Below are positions 26,847-36,367 of a stretch of 36,367 nt of DNA, in pieces; the first letter of the stretch is position 1, and every line of letters starts with the position of its first letter. The notes beneath the pieces were generated by a model, which saw only the letters and a program-made list of their open reading frames with translations, made no database searches and was not told the DNA's origin. The stretch comes from Pseudomonadota bacterium (GTDB lineage: Bacteria; Pseudomonadota; Alphaproteobacteria; Acetobacterales; Acetobacteraceae), in contig JAJZCG010000018.1 of the NCBI GenBank assembly GCA_021846225.1, positions 1-36,367 of the forward strand, given 5' to 3'. A program made the position numbers and the translations under genes.

Positions 26847-27845
26847 TCAGCTGCGCCTGCGCCGTCCGCTCTGGCCAAGCGCCGAGGAGATCGCGACGAC
26901 GCCGATGAGCAGTGTACCGGTGACGATGCCGAGCACGATGCCTGGAAAATTCAGCAGGCTGAGCCCGAAAGTGACCAGGCCGATGAACAGCGCCGCCAGC
27001 ACGACGCCAAGGATGCTGCCCTGACCGCCATTGATCGAAACGCCGCCCAGTATCACCATGGTGATGATCGAAAGTTCCCAGCCGGTGGCGATCGAGGGGC
27101 GGGTCGAGCCGAGGCGCGAGGTCAGAAGAATGGAGGCCAGCCCGGCGGTCGCGCCCAGAAGCGCAAAAATCCAGAATTTATAACGCTCAACGGGAATACC
27201 CGAAAGCCGCGAGGCGACCGGGTTGGCGCCTATGGCGAAGATGCGGCGGCCGATGACGCTCTTGTGCAACGCCACCGCGAAGACGAGCGCCAGGAACGCG
27301 AAGAGCGTTACCTCGAAGGAGACGGGGCCGATAACATAGCCCTGGCCAAAATAGGCGAAATCCGGCTGATAGGATTTCAGCACGCCGTTGCCGACAAGAG
27401 CATAGGCGATGCCACGAAAGAGCGTGAGGGTGCCGATGGTCGCGACAATCGAGGGCACGCGCAGCCGGGTGACCAGAAAACCGTTGAAGCAACCTGCAAG
27501 AAACCCGGTGAAGATGCCAAGGCCAACGAGCCAGGGCGTTGCGAAACCGGCCTTGGCCGCCAGCCCCATGGCGACCGAACACAAGGCGATGGTGCTGCCG
27601 ACGGAAATGTCGATCTCGCCTGCGATGATGAGCAGCGCCATCGGCAGCGCCACGATGGCCTGTTCGGTGAAGTTGAAGCTGGCGTCCGAGAGCGTCCAGG
27701 GATTAAGAAAATACGGCGAGAGATATGTGTTGAGCCCGAAATCCGCGATGACCGCGAGGCCGAGAAGCGTCTCCCATTTCAACAGGATTTTCTTCCAGGC
27801 GATGGGCAGGCCTGGCGTATAATTGGAAGACAAAGCCTTGCTCAT
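26847..27845 (-). CDS. rhaQ: Rhamnose ABC transporter permease 2
   Basis: This 332-residue inner-membrane permease of the ribose/xylose (BPD_transp_2) family has about eight to ten hydrophobic helices. The motifs are [50 protein letters not shown] and [17 protein letters not shown]. It pairs with rhaP as a heterodimeric channel for rhamnose, energised by rhaT. The start is ATG 27845, overlapping the rhaP stop as ATGA. The C-terminus ends in a short RRRR-rich tail. Confidence 0.92.
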   Translation of the reverse strand: MSKALSSNYTPGLPIAWKKILLKWETLLGLAVIADFGLNTYLSPYFLNPWTLSDASFNFTEQAIVALPMALLIIAGEIDISVGSTIALCSVAMGLAAKAGFATPWLVGLGIFTGFLAGCFNGFLVTRLRVPSIVATIGTLTLFRGIAYALVGNGVLKSYQPDFAYFGQGYVIGPVSFEVTLFAFLALVFAVALHKSVIGRRIFAIGANPVASRLSGIPVERYKFWIFALLGATAGLASILLTSRLGSTRPSIATGWELSIITMVILGGVSINGGQGSILGVVLAALFIGLVTFGLSLLNFPGIVLGIVTGTLLIGVVAISSALGQSGRRRRS

Positions 27846-28826
27846 GGCGTCACCTTGCTGGATTCGAGGATGTGCCGGCCATGGGTTTTGCGCTGGGTGC
27901 CGGAATTGAGCGCCACCGCGACGGTAATGACCATCCCGCTGATAAATAATTGGAAAAACGGAGAAATACCAACAACAGGCAGCGCATTTTTGATGATGCC
28001 GAGGAACAGCGCGCCGAGGATGACCCCCACGACACCACCGGCGCCGCCGCTGATCGAGACACCCCCGATAACGCAGGCGGCGATCACCTGAAGCTCGAAA
28101 CCGGAAGCGACATCGGTGTAGGCAACGCCAAAGCGCGCCACCCAGAAGTAGCCCGAAAGCCCGGCAATGGCACCGGAGAGCATGAAAGCAACGCATTGCA
28201 GGCGGCCGGCGTCAATGCCGGCGTAGGCCGCGGCTTCAGGGTTGTTGCCCACGGCGTAGAGATTGCGGCCGGTGAGGCTGTAGCGCAAAAACAGGAAAGC
28301 CAGTATCGCGACCAACACGCCGGCCCAGCTTAGCAGGTTGATGCCCAGAAGCGGCAGGCGCACCAGATTGAGAAAAGCATGCGACATCTGGCCGCTGTTC
28401 ACCCAGGCGCCGCCGGAAATGATATAGACCAGCCCACGAAATACCGAGAGCGTGCCCAGCGTCACCACGATGGAGGGGATGCGCAGCTTCCAGACCAGAA
28501 GACCATTGAAGGCTCCCAGCGCGCTGCCCATGACCAGCGAAATGAGCAGGACCGGGAGAATGCCAGCACCCGGATACTTGGCGTTGAAAAGTGCCACCAC
28601 CATGCCCGTGAGCGCGGCATTGGCGGCCACGGAGAGGTCCACACTGCGCGTTAGCAGTACGAACATCTCGCCCACGGCCATCATCATCAGCAAGGCGGTA
28701 TCATCAAAAGCTGATTTCAGGTTGACCGGATCAAGGAATGGCGGAAACGCGATCGAGACGCTCAACAGCAGAGCGATGATCAACAGGCTGAGCCCCGTTA
28801 CCGCCGGGGCGCGCAGGAAAAGTGAT

Positions 28827-28834
<8 letters not shown>
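27842..28834 (-). CDS. rhaP: Rhamnose ABC transporter permease 1
   Basis: This 330-residue permease is homologous in layout to rhaQ. It has about nine hydrophobic segments, the motif TRSVDLSVAANAALTGM (the GxIDLSVG equivalent), IPSIVVTLGTLSVFRGLVY, NPEAAAYAGIDAGRLQC and CVIGGVSISGGAGGVVG. It forms the second half of the rhamnose channel. ATG 28834 overlaps the end of rhaT by 8 nt, implying coupling. Confidence 0.92.
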
Positions 28835-30311
<1,477 letters not shown>

Positions 30312-30324
30312 GTTGAAGATCCGG

Positions 30325-31329
30325 TCAGAAAATTTTCACGAATTTCTGCACGTTCGAAGCATCGTAGACGAACGGCTTGGCCATGACACCAACCCCGTCG
30401 GCGCCGAAGCTGATGCTCCCCATCCGCCCGGCCGGCAAGCTTTGGCCAGGGCCCGCAGCCCCTTTCACCAGATCGGCCGCAATCTCGACAACAGAATAGC
30501 CAAGATCGATCGGGTTCCAGATTGCAAAGCTCTTGATCGATCCGGCAGCGACATGGCCCGCGCATTCGGAGGGCAGGCCAAGCCCGGTGACGAAAACCTT
30601 GCCGACCAGCTTGGCGTCTTCAACCGCCTTGGCACATGCAACAATGCCAACGGAGCTGGGAGAGACGATCACTTTGAGATCAGGGTATTTTTGCAGCAGG
30701 CCCATCGCCTGACGGTAGGAATCATCGGCAAGATCGTTGCCATAAACCACCGAAACGAGATCAAGGCCGGGATATTTCGGCAGATCCTGCTTCATCGCGG
30801 CGATCCATGCGTTTTGGTTCGTCGAGGTGGGGGTGGCCGAGACGATGGCGAATTTTCCAACGCCGCCGGGAGCGGCGGCGGCGGCAAGCTCATCGAGGGT
30901 CTGGCCGATCAGCGCGTTTGAAGAATCCGCCAGATGCACGATGCGCCCGCCCGGGCTGATGGCGGAATCATAGGACATGACCTTGATGCCGCGCGACATC
31001 GCACGTTTGCAAATTGGCACGAGCGCGTCAGGATCGTTGGCGGAGACCGCGATGGCATCAACATGTTGCGCGATCAGCGATTGGATCACCGCGATCTGGC
31101 CGTCGGCCGTGGGCTCGGTCGGGCCGGTGAAGATCACCTCGACATTGCCAATCGCGGCCGCGGCTTCAAGCGCCCCCTTGTCAACCGCAAGGAAGAAGCC
31201 ATTTCCAAGCGATTTTGCGACCAGACCGATACGGATTTTTCCGGCTGCGCGCGCGGGTTTGGCGAATGCGGGCAGTACAGTGGCGCCCAAAGCGGCCGCG
31301 GTTACTTGCAGAAGATGGCGACGTTCCAT
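30325..31329 (-). CDS. rhaS: Rhamnose ABC transporter periplasmic substrate-binding protein
   Basis: This 334-residue periplasmic binding protein has an N-terminal signal (MERRHLLQVTAAALGATVLPAFAKPARAA) with an Ala-x-Ala cleavage region near residue 28. The mature part has the type I sugar-binding fold: IRIGLVAKSLGNGFFLAVDKGA, AVSANDPDALVPICKRA and MSYDSAISPGGR. It captures rhamnose for RhaP-RhaQ-RhaT. The ATG at 31329 is preceded by GAGAGGA. It lies 71 nt after rhaR, where two alternative hairpins are visible. This should not be confused with E. coli RhaS, an AraC-type regulator. Confidence 0.92.
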   Translation of the reverse strand: MERRHLLQVTAAALGATVLPAFAKPARAAGKIRIGLVAKSLGNGFFLAVDKGALEAAAAIGNVEVIFTGPTEPTADGQIAVIQSLIAQHVDAIAVSANDPDALVPICKRAMSRGIKVMSYDSAISPGGRIVHLADSSNALIGQTLDELAAAAAPGGVGKFAIVSATPTSTNQNAWIAAMKQDLPKYPGLDLVSVVYGNDLADDSYRQAMGLLQKYPDLKVIVSPSSVGIVACAKAVEDAKLVGKVFVTGLGLPSECAGHVAAGSIKSFAIWNPIDLGYSVVEIAADLVKGAAGPGQSLPAGRMGSISFGADGVGVMAKPFVYDASNVQKFVKIF

Positions 31330-31394
31330 TTGTATTCCTCTCTTTGGTTGATTTTTAGATTGTTTTTGTGGAATCTTGTCTCAGGACGTTAGGC

Positions 31395-31426
31395 GGCGGT
31401 CTAAACCGCCCGTATCTGCGGGCGGT
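31395..31426 (-). promoter_or_regulatory. Mutually exclusive hairpins at the rhaR-rhaS junction
   Basis: A perfect 8-bp stem pairs 31405-31412 with 31419-31426 around a 6-nt loop. A second 6-bp stem pairs 31395-31400 with 31405-31410 around CTAA, which includes the rhaR stop. The arm 31405-31410 is shared, so only one can form. In the transcript the 8-bp stem comes first. No T-run follows. This could tune the rhaR/rhaS ratio, or it may be chance in a GC-rich end. Confidence 0.35.
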
Positions 31427-32222
31427 TCGTGGACTCCAACTCCACCGGGTCGGGCTCCACGACCACCGTGGCAATGCCCGCGGCGTGCAGCATCGCGAGC
31501 GCTTCCTGGCTGACGCCCGTGTCGGTTATAACGCGCGCAATCCGAGACAGCGGCGCCACGACCATGGCGGAGTTTCGCTTCAACTTTCGGCTGTCGGCAA
31601 GAATCACGATCTGCTCAGCCGATTCCAAAAGCCGCATTTCGGCCTGGGCAATCAACGGGTCAGTTTCCATCAGGCCGGCGCTGTTCAGCCCATGGCAGCC
31701 GGTAAACAGGATGCGCCCCCAGAAATGCCGGGTCATATCACTGGGGAATGGGCTGAGGACAATGCCCTGCTGGGGATAGATGGTGCCGCCAGGAATGGTA
31801 ACGCGGTGGCGGCTGGTCTGGGACATCATCGCCGCAATCGGAAAAGAGTTGGTGAGAATATCCAGATTGCGCTCTTTCAGGAATTCCACCATCCGGAAAG
31901 TCGTGGTGCCGCCATTGATAATGATGCTGTCACCATCCTTGACGAGTGCCGCCGCGGCGCGGGCAATGGCGCGCTTCTCCTCAAAGCAGACAAGCTCCTC
32001 CGTTTCGAAGTGGCTGGTGCCGAGATGAACCTGATGGCGGGGAACAAGCGCTTCGGCTCCCCCGCGAACACGGCGGATCTCGCCCCGCTCGCTCATGGCG
32101 CTGATATCGCGCCGGATCGTCGCCTCGGAGGCGCCCAGCAGGTCAACCATTTCCATCACCGAGATGACAGAGCGGTCTTCCACCAGACTTAAGATGATTC
32201 GTTGCCGTTCACGTTCCAGCAC
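31401..32222 (-). CDS. rhaR: DeoR-family regulator of rhamnose utilisation
   Basis: This 273-residue protein has an N-terminal DeoR helix-turn-helix (about 1-58: LERERQRIILSLVED, VSVMEMVDLLGASEATIRRDISAM). A C-terminal sugar-phosphate-sensing domain with INGGTTTFRMVEFL and ILTNSFPIAAMM is typical. The start is GTG 32222, with GAGGA 9 nt upstream, giving the normal LERERQ N-terminus. An upstream TTG at 32249 would add 9 residues. It sits between rhaS and the divergent rhaD, and in R. leguminosarum RhaR represses both operons. Confidence 0.92.
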   Translation of the reverse strand: MLERERQRIILSLVEDRSVISVMEMVDLLGASEATIRRDISAMSERGEIRRVRGGAEALVPRHQVHLGTSHFETEELVCFEEKRAIARAAAALVKDGDSIIINGGTTTFRMVEFLKERNLDILTNSFPIAAMMSQTSRHRVTIPGGTIYPQQGIVLSPFPSDMTRHFWGRILFTGCHGLNSAGLMETDPLIAQAEMRLLESAEQIVILADSRKLKRNSAMVVAPLSRIARVITDTGVSQEALAMLHAAGIATVVVEPDPVELESTNRPQIRAV

Positions 32223-32318
32223 GTCTATGTTTCCTCGTATTTTCAGCAAGCAAACATCAAATTCAATCGGCCGTCAAGAAAAACATGCAGGTTTATGATT
32301 GAACATGAGCAAAAAAGA

Positions 32319-32347
32319 TTGCCTTTGATCGTTTCGTACGCTATGCC
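32319..32347 (+). promoter_or_regulatory. Candidate rhaD-rhaI promoter
   Basis: TTGCCT (32319-32324) and TATGCC (32342-32347) are spaced 17 nt apart. The -35 matches TTGACA in 4 of 6 positions and the -10 matches TATAAT in only 3 of 6. The site lies about 67 nt upstream of the rhaD start. A CGTACG palindrome (32335-32340) is between the boxes and a 12-bp direct repeat lies just downstream. Moderate to low confidence. Confidence 0.3.
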
Positions 32348-32369
32348 GCATGTCAGGCTTTTGCCATTT

Positions 32370-32393
32370 GCAGCCAGAATAGCAGCCAGAATA
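32370..32393 (+). repeat. Perfect 12-bp tandem repeat in the rhaR-rhaD intergenic region
   Basis: GCAGCCAGAATA occurs twice in direct succession (32370-32381 and 32382-32393), 20 nt before the rhaD start, in what is likely the leader or start-proximal promoter region. Direct repeats at a one-helical-turn-plus spacing are a common form of regulator-binding site, so this is a candidate RhaR operator. Slippage duplication is an alternative explanation. Confidence 0.6.
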
Positions 32394-32413
32394 AAAGCAG
32401 AGGAACGTTTGCA

Positions 32414-34522
32414 ATGAATAAGACGGAACATCAGCCGCTTTTGGTAAGCCGCTGGGACGATGCGCTCGCCGCGACGCTCAGCGCGGAACAATTGCTCGTA
32501 TATCGCTCGAACCTGCTCGGCGGGGACAAGCGGATTACAAATTTTGGCGGCGGCAACACCTCCTCCAAGATTGAAATGCCCGACCCGCTGACCGGCGAAA
32601 AAAAATCCGTCTTGTGGGTCAAAGGCTCCGGTGGAGATATCGGCAGCATCAAGCTGGATGGATTCGCGACCCTTTATATGGACAGGCTGCTCGCCCTGCA
32701 GGGTCTCTACAAAGGGGCCGCGCATGAGGATGAGGTGGTGGGGCTATATCCCCATTGCACGTTCAACCTGAACCCGCGCGCGGCAAGCATTGATACACCA
32801 CTGCACGGGTTAGTTGATCGCCCGCATGTGGACCATGTGCACCCGGATGCGATCATCGCCATCGCGGCATCGGCTGACAGCCGCGCGCTAACGCGGGAGA
32901 TTTTTGGCGAGAGTCTCGGCTGGCTGCCCTGGCGGCGTCCCGGCTTTGAGCTTGCGCTCGAATTGCAGCGCTTTGCGCGTGAAAATCCGGAGGCGCGCGG
33001 CGTTGTCCTGGAGGCGCACGGGCTCTTCACCTGGGGCAATACCCAGAAAGAATGCTACGAGACGACGCTCGATGTCATCAACCGCGCCAGCACCTACCTT
33101 GCCGCCAAAAGCGAGGGCAAGCCGGCCTTCGGCGGGGAGGCCGTCGCGGCGGCTCCCGCGGCGCGGCGCGGCGCGGTCGCGGCAGGGCTGATGCCCGCAA
33201 TCCGTGGCCTCATCAGCCGGTCAGGTTCGCGCAAAATTGGTCATTTCGATGATTCGCCCGCCGTGCTGGAGTTTGTAAACAGCGCCGAGCTGCGCCGGCT
33301 GGCGGCGCTGGGCACATCCTGCCCCGACCATTTTCTGCGCACCAAAATCACGCCGCTGGTGCTGGATTTTGATCCCGCAACACAGGAGGTGGCTGATATT
33401 CTGCCTGCCCTGCCAGGCGCGTTGGCCAATTATGCGGCGGGCTATGGCGCGTATTATGAGCGATGCAAGCGCCCGGACAGCCCGGCGATGCGCGATGCCA
33501 ATCCGGTGGTGTATCTTATCCCCGGCATCGGCATGCTCACCTTTGCGGCTGATAAGGCGACCGCGCGGATCGCGGGGGAGTTTTATCTGAACGCAATCAA
33601 TGTAATGCGCGGCGCATGCGCGGTTTCCAGCTATCGCGGATTACCGGAGCAGGATGCTTTCGATATTGAATACTGGCTGCTGGAAGAGGCGAAGCTGCAG
33701 CGCATGCCCAAGCCAAAGGCGCTGGCGGGGAAGATTGCGCTGATCACCGGCGGCGCCGGGGGGATCGGCATGGCCACGGCGCGGCGGCTGCTTAAGGACG
33801 GTGCCTGCGTCGTGCTCTGCGACATCGACAAGGCGGTTCTCGAAACGGCCCGCGCGCAGCTTGCGGGCGAGTTCAGCGCGGACCATGTGCGCGCGGTGTG
33901 GGGCGATGTCACCAGCGAGGCGGCAATGGTGGCGGCGTTCACACAAACCGCGCTTCAGTACGGAGGGGTTGATATCTGCATCTGCAACGCCGGAATCGCT
34001 TCCGCCTCGGCGCTGGAGGAGACAAGCCTCGCGATGTGGCAGCGCAATATGGATATTCTGGCCACCGGCTATTTTCTCACCGCGCGCGAGGGGTTCCGGC
34101 TGATGAAGTCCCAGCAGCTCGACGGCTCTATCGTCATGGTCGGCAGCAAGAATGCGCTGGTGGCATCTCCCGGCGCGGCGGCTTATTGTTCAGCCAAGGC
34201 GGCGGAACTGCATCTGGCACGCTGCCTGGCGCTGGAAGGCGCGCCCTTTGGCATTCGCGCCAACGTCGTCAATCCCGACGCCGTGCTGCGCGGCTCGCGC
34301 ATCTGGCAAGGCGAGTGGGGCGACCAGCGGGCCGCCAGCTACAACAAAGGCTCGCTGGACGAGCTGGAGGCGGTGTACCGGGAGCGCTCGTTGCTGAAAC
34401 GCAGCGTATATCCCGAGGATATTGCCGAGGCGGTCGCGTTTTTCGCATCGGACATTTCAGCAAAGTCAACCGGCAACATCATCAATGTCGACGCCGGCAA
34501 CGCCAACGCTTTCACACGGTGA
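32414..34522 (+). CDS. rhaD: Bifunctional rhamnulose-1-phosphate aldolase / alcohol (lactaldehyde) dehydrogenase
   Basis: This 702-residue fusion has a class II aldolase half (about 1-400) and a short-chain dehydrogenase half (about 430-702). The aldolase half shows NFGGGNTSSKI, VKGSGGDIGSI, and metal-site regions PHVDHVHPDAI and LEAHGLFTWG. The dehydrogenase half shows ITGGAGGIGMATA, CNAGIA, catalytic Tyr-x3-Lys in AAYCSAKAAEL, and INVDAGNANAFTR. It cleaves L-rhamnulose-1-phosphate to DHAP and L-lactaldehyde, and the dehydrogenase part presumably handles the latter. The ATG at 32414 has AGAGGA about 9 nt upstream. It heads the rhaD-rhaI unit, with rhaI 5 nt after its stop. Confidence 0.94.
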   Translation: MNKTEHQPLLVSRWDDALAATLSAEQLLVYRSNLLGGDKRITNFGGGNTSSKIEMPDPLTGEKKSVLWVKGSGGDIGSIKLDGFATLYMDRLLALQGLYKGAAHEDEVVGLYPHCTFNLNPRAASIDTPLHGLVDRPHVDHVHPDAIIAIAASADSRALTREIFGESLGWLPWRRPGFELALELQRFARENPEARGVVLEAHGLFTWGNTQKECYETTLDVINRASTYLAAKSEGKPAFGGEAVAAAPAARRGAVAAGLMPAIRGLISRSGSRKIGHFDDSPAVLEFVNSAELRRLAALGTSCPDHFLRTKITPLVLDFDPATQEVADILPALPGALANYAAGYGAYYERCKRPDSPAMRDANPVVYLIPGIGMLTFAADKATARIAGEFYLNAINVMRGACAVSSYRGLPEQDAFDIEYWLLEEAKLQRMPKPKALAGKIALITGGAGGIGMATARRLLKDGACVVLCDIDKAVLETARAQLAGEFSADHVRAVWGDVTSEAAMVAAFTQTALQYGGVDICICNAGIASASALEETSLAMWQRNMDILATGYFLTAREGFRLMKSQQLDGSIVMVGSKNALVASPGAAAYCSAKAAELHLARCLALEGAPFGIRANVVNPDAVLRGSRIWQGEWGDQRAASYNKGSLDELEAVYRERSLLKRSVYPEDIAEAVAFFASDISAKSTGNIINVDAGNANAFTR

Positions 34523-34527
34523 ATCAT

Positions 34528-35847
34528 ATGAACGATATTACGAAGTCCACCCCGGCATTCGATCAAAGCTTCATCGCGGCGCAGAATGCGCGGCTGGCGG
34601 ACGATCTGGCGCGTGACTATGAGCATCTGGGCGCTGTGCTGCGCCGCCGGGGAATTGATATTGAGACGATCACCAGCGCGGTCGGCAAATTTGGCGTGGC
34701 CGCGCCAAGCTGGGCGGCTGGCTCTGGGGGAACGCGCTTTGCCCGCTTCCCCATGGCAGGGGAGCCGCGGCATATTTTTGACAAGATGGACGATTGCGCC
34801 GTGGTCAACCGGCTGGCGGGCGCCACGCCTGCCGTCTCGCTGCATTTTCCGTGGGATGAAACCGAAGATCCGCACGCGTTGCGCGCGTATGCCGCAAGCC
34901 GGGGGCTTGGATTCGATGCTGTGAATTCCAATACCTTCCAGGATCATCCGGGTAACGCACGCCACCCGCTATCCTACAAATACGGCAGCCTCACGCATAC
35001 TGACCCAGCCGTGCGCGCGCAGGCGGTTGCGCATAATGTCCGTTGCATCGAGCTTGGCGAGGCACTGGGCTCCAAAGCGCTGACGGTATGGATCGGCGAT
35101 GGCGCCAATTTTCCGGGGCAGCAGCATTTTGGTAAGGCGTTTGAGCGCTATATCGAGAGCGTTCAGGCTGTGTATGCTAAACTGCCCGCCGGCTGGCAGC
35201 TCTTTTTAGAACATAAGATGTACGAACCGGCGTTCTATGCGACGGTGATCCAGGACTGGGGAAGTTCGCTGCTCGCCGCGCAGGCGGTCGGCAAGAATTG
35301 CAAATGCCTCGTTGATTTGGGGCATCACGCGCCGAACGTGAATATTGAAATGATCGTCTCCAGGCTGATCTATGCCGATAAGCTCGCGGGATTCCACTTC
35401 AATGATTCAAAATACGGCGATGACGATCTGGATGCCGGGGTCATCGACCCGTACCGGCTGTTTTTAATTTTTAATGAACTCGTCGATGCCGAACGCAACC
35501 AGGGTGCAGGCTTCAACCCGGCTTATATGCTCGACCAGTCGCATAATGTCACCGACCCGATCGAGAGCCTGATGACGAGCGCGGCCGAGGTACAACGCGC
35601 CTATGCGCAGGCCATGTTGGTGGATCGCGAAGCCTTGGCTGCCTATCAAACAAATAATGATCCGTTGATGGCAAGCCAGACCCTCAAGCAGGCGTTTGTT
35701 ACGGATGTGCAGCCCATTCTCGCGACGGCGCGGCTGCGCAAGGCGGCGGCAATTGACCCTGTGGCAGTCTATCGCGCCAGCGGCTACCGCGCCGCCGTGG
35801 CACGGTTGCGGCCCGCCAAGCCCTCCGGCGGCGGCGGGATTGTTTGA
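34528..35847 (+). CDS. rhaI: L-rhamnose isomerase (RhaI type)
   Basis: This 439-residue isomerase converts L-rhamnose to L-rhamnulose. It is of the RhaI type, related to Pseudomonas and Rhizobium enzymes and not the E. coli RhaA type. Visible family segments are VNSNTFQDHPGNARHPLSYKYGSL, WIGDGANFPGQQHF, FLEHKMYEPAFYATVIQDWG, CLVDLGHHAPNVNIEM and FHFNDSKYGDDDLDAG; the latter ones contain the Glu, Asp, His and Asp residues that are metal ligands in this fold. ATG 34528 has GGTGA 6 nt upstream and lies 5 nt after the rhaD stop. A GTG at 34519 is also possible. Confidence 0.94.
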   Translation: MNDITKSTPAFDQSFIAAQNARLADDLARDYEHLGAVLRRRGIDIETITSAVGKFGVAAPSWAAGSGGTRFARFPMAGEPRHIFDKMDDCAVVNRLAGATPAVSLHFPWDETEDPHALRAYAASRGLGFDAVNSNTFQDHPGNARHPLSYKYGSLTHTDPAVRAQAVAHNVRCIELGEALGSKALTVWIGDGANFPGQQHFGKAFERYIESVQAVYAKLPAGWQLFLEHKMYEPAFYATVIQDWGSSLLAAQAVGKNCKCLVDLGHHAPNVNIEMIVSRLIYADKLAGFHFNDSKYGDDDLDAGVIDPYRLFLIFNELVDAERNQGAGFNPAYMLDQSHNVTDPIESLMTSAAEVQRAYAQAMLVDREALAAYQTNNDPLMASQTLKQAFVTDVQPILATARLRKAAAIDPVAVYRASGYRAAVARLRPAKPSGGGGIV

Positions 35848-35877
35848 GCGCGGCCACTGAACTGGTCCCGGAAAATT

Positions 35878-35904
35878 GGCCGTGCCAGGCTGATCGGCAC
35901 GGCC
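35878..35904. terminator. Candidate hairpin terminator after rhaI
   Basis: A perfect 9-bp GC-rich stem pairs GGCCGTGCC (35878-35886) with GGCACGGCC (35896-35904), loop 9 nt, located 30 nt after the rhaI stop. No T-tract follows on the plus strand, but AATTTTCC follows on the minus strand. It may terminate rhaD-rhaI weakly or act on the opposite strand. I see no convincing gene in 35848-36087. Confidence 0.4.
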
Positions 35905-36087
35905 CGCCACGGTGCGATGACGGAAGTAGCTGAAATACATTGAAATCATCGTAGATTTTTCTTGGCTTGGGCGCCTTCAAGCCGGCATTGCGGGCCAGAT
36001 CAATACTCTGCGCAGCCTAATGGCCGCTGCCTCATCCAACTGTCGATCTAACGGCTGCACAGCGGGCTTGGCAGCGTCAGTGGCCTT

Positions 36088-36367
36088 TCAGAACCATTCA
36101 TGTTCTGGGCGGTCGAATCTGTTCGCGATGTTATAACCCACGATATCATTCGTATCACGGAAAATCAAAAATTCAGCGCGCAGATCCTGGTAGAACTGAC
36201 GGATGGCGGCCAGTGTGCAGTCAAAGGTGATGCTGACCATGGGGCCGCCGTAGGCGGTGACGCCGCGCCATTGATATGTATCGATCTCCAGCACAAGGTT
36301 GACCCAGGTGGCGCTCCCCTCGTCTAGTGCCATTGTCAGCGTTACGTCCGGTTCGGTTGGGGTCCAT
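36088..36367 (-). CDS. Unidentified protein, C-terminal part (runs off window)
   Basis: The minus-strand frame is open from the window edge to the stop at 36088, giving at least 92 residues. The first in-frame ATG visible is at 36333, but the frame continues upstream (TEPDVTLT before it), so the true start may lie outside. The visible part reads WVNLVLEIDTYQWRGVTAYGG, MVSITFDCTLAAIRQFYQDL and RFDRPEHEWF at the end. It looks like a small alpha/beta domain with no membrane segment. I do not recognise the family, and its relation to the rha locus is unknown. Confidence 0.55.
   Translation of the reverse strand, partial: WTPTEPDVTLTMALDEGSATWVNLVLEIDTYQWRGVTAYGGPMVSITFDCTLAAIRQFYQDLRAEFLIFRDTNDIVGYNIANRFDRPEHEWF

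Noticed and set aside
35699-35980. Minus-strand frame with APKPRKIYDDFNVFQLLPSS after rhaI
   Set aside because: It overlaps the 3' end of rhaI, has no recognisable domain, and becomes low-complexity. A mobile-element relic is conceivable but unsupported.

Overview
The window is GC-rich chromosomal DNA (apart from one relic-rich stretch) from an alphaproteobacterium, most likely the Acetobacteraceae (Acidiphilium/Acidocella-like). The reasons are the TrcR (DUF1013) cell-cycle regulator, short DUF465 and DUF1192 proteins, an aa3-type oxidase subunit IV, a permease-hda-ppk1 cluster divergent from purM-purN, and an hprK-rapZ-EIIA-HPr-EI regulatory PTS. The family assignment is inference; the class assignment is firm.

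Layout. (1) 1-2407: purE and the start of purK with small alpha-specific genes and trcR. (2) 2475-6328: a plus-strand run of transglutaminase, lutB, lutC, Smr-domain and XRE-regulator genes, meeting maf head-on, then tRNA-Met(CAT). (3) 7312-13264: oxidase subunit IV, purN and purM on the minus strand, divergent from an AI-2E-type permease, hda and ppk1. (4) 13330-19738: a large MscS channel, a HIG1-like membrane protein, and the regulatory PTS operon hprK-rapZ-EIIA-ptsH-ptsI, with no sugar permease nearby. (5) 19795-23981: an accessory segment opening with a decayed tyrosine-recombinase gene (two in-frame stops, one at the likely catalytic tyrosine) and a transposase remnant. It then carries, on one strand, arsR-arsC-acr3 followed by a CDKN3-type phosphatase and an unrecognised protein with a GGGAFGN motif. 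(6) 24089-24814: phbB, with a near-consensus FNR/FixK-type box upstream. (7) 25074-35847: a complete L-rhamnose locus. rhaR, rhaS, rhaT, rhaP, rhaQ, rhaU and rhaK lie on the minus strand, and rhaD and rhaI diverge from them, in the arrangement known from Rhizobium leguminosarum. (8) 35848-36367: a non-coding tail and the end of an unidentified gene running off the window.

How the genes work together. The rha locus imports L-rhamnose by an ABC transporter, and RhaU, RhaI, RhaK and RhaD then mutarotate, isomerise, phosphorylate and cleave it; RhaD also carries a C-terminal dehydrogenase domain. The PTS block looks like a signalling relay: EI to HPr to EIIA(Man-type), with HprK acting on HPr Ser and RapZ as an adaptor. 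The ars block reduces arsenate and exports arsenite. The most unusual part is the phosphatase plus GGGAFGN pair attached to the ars genes. I propose, without proof, that it processes an ADP-ribose-type or phosphorylated metabolite or modification.
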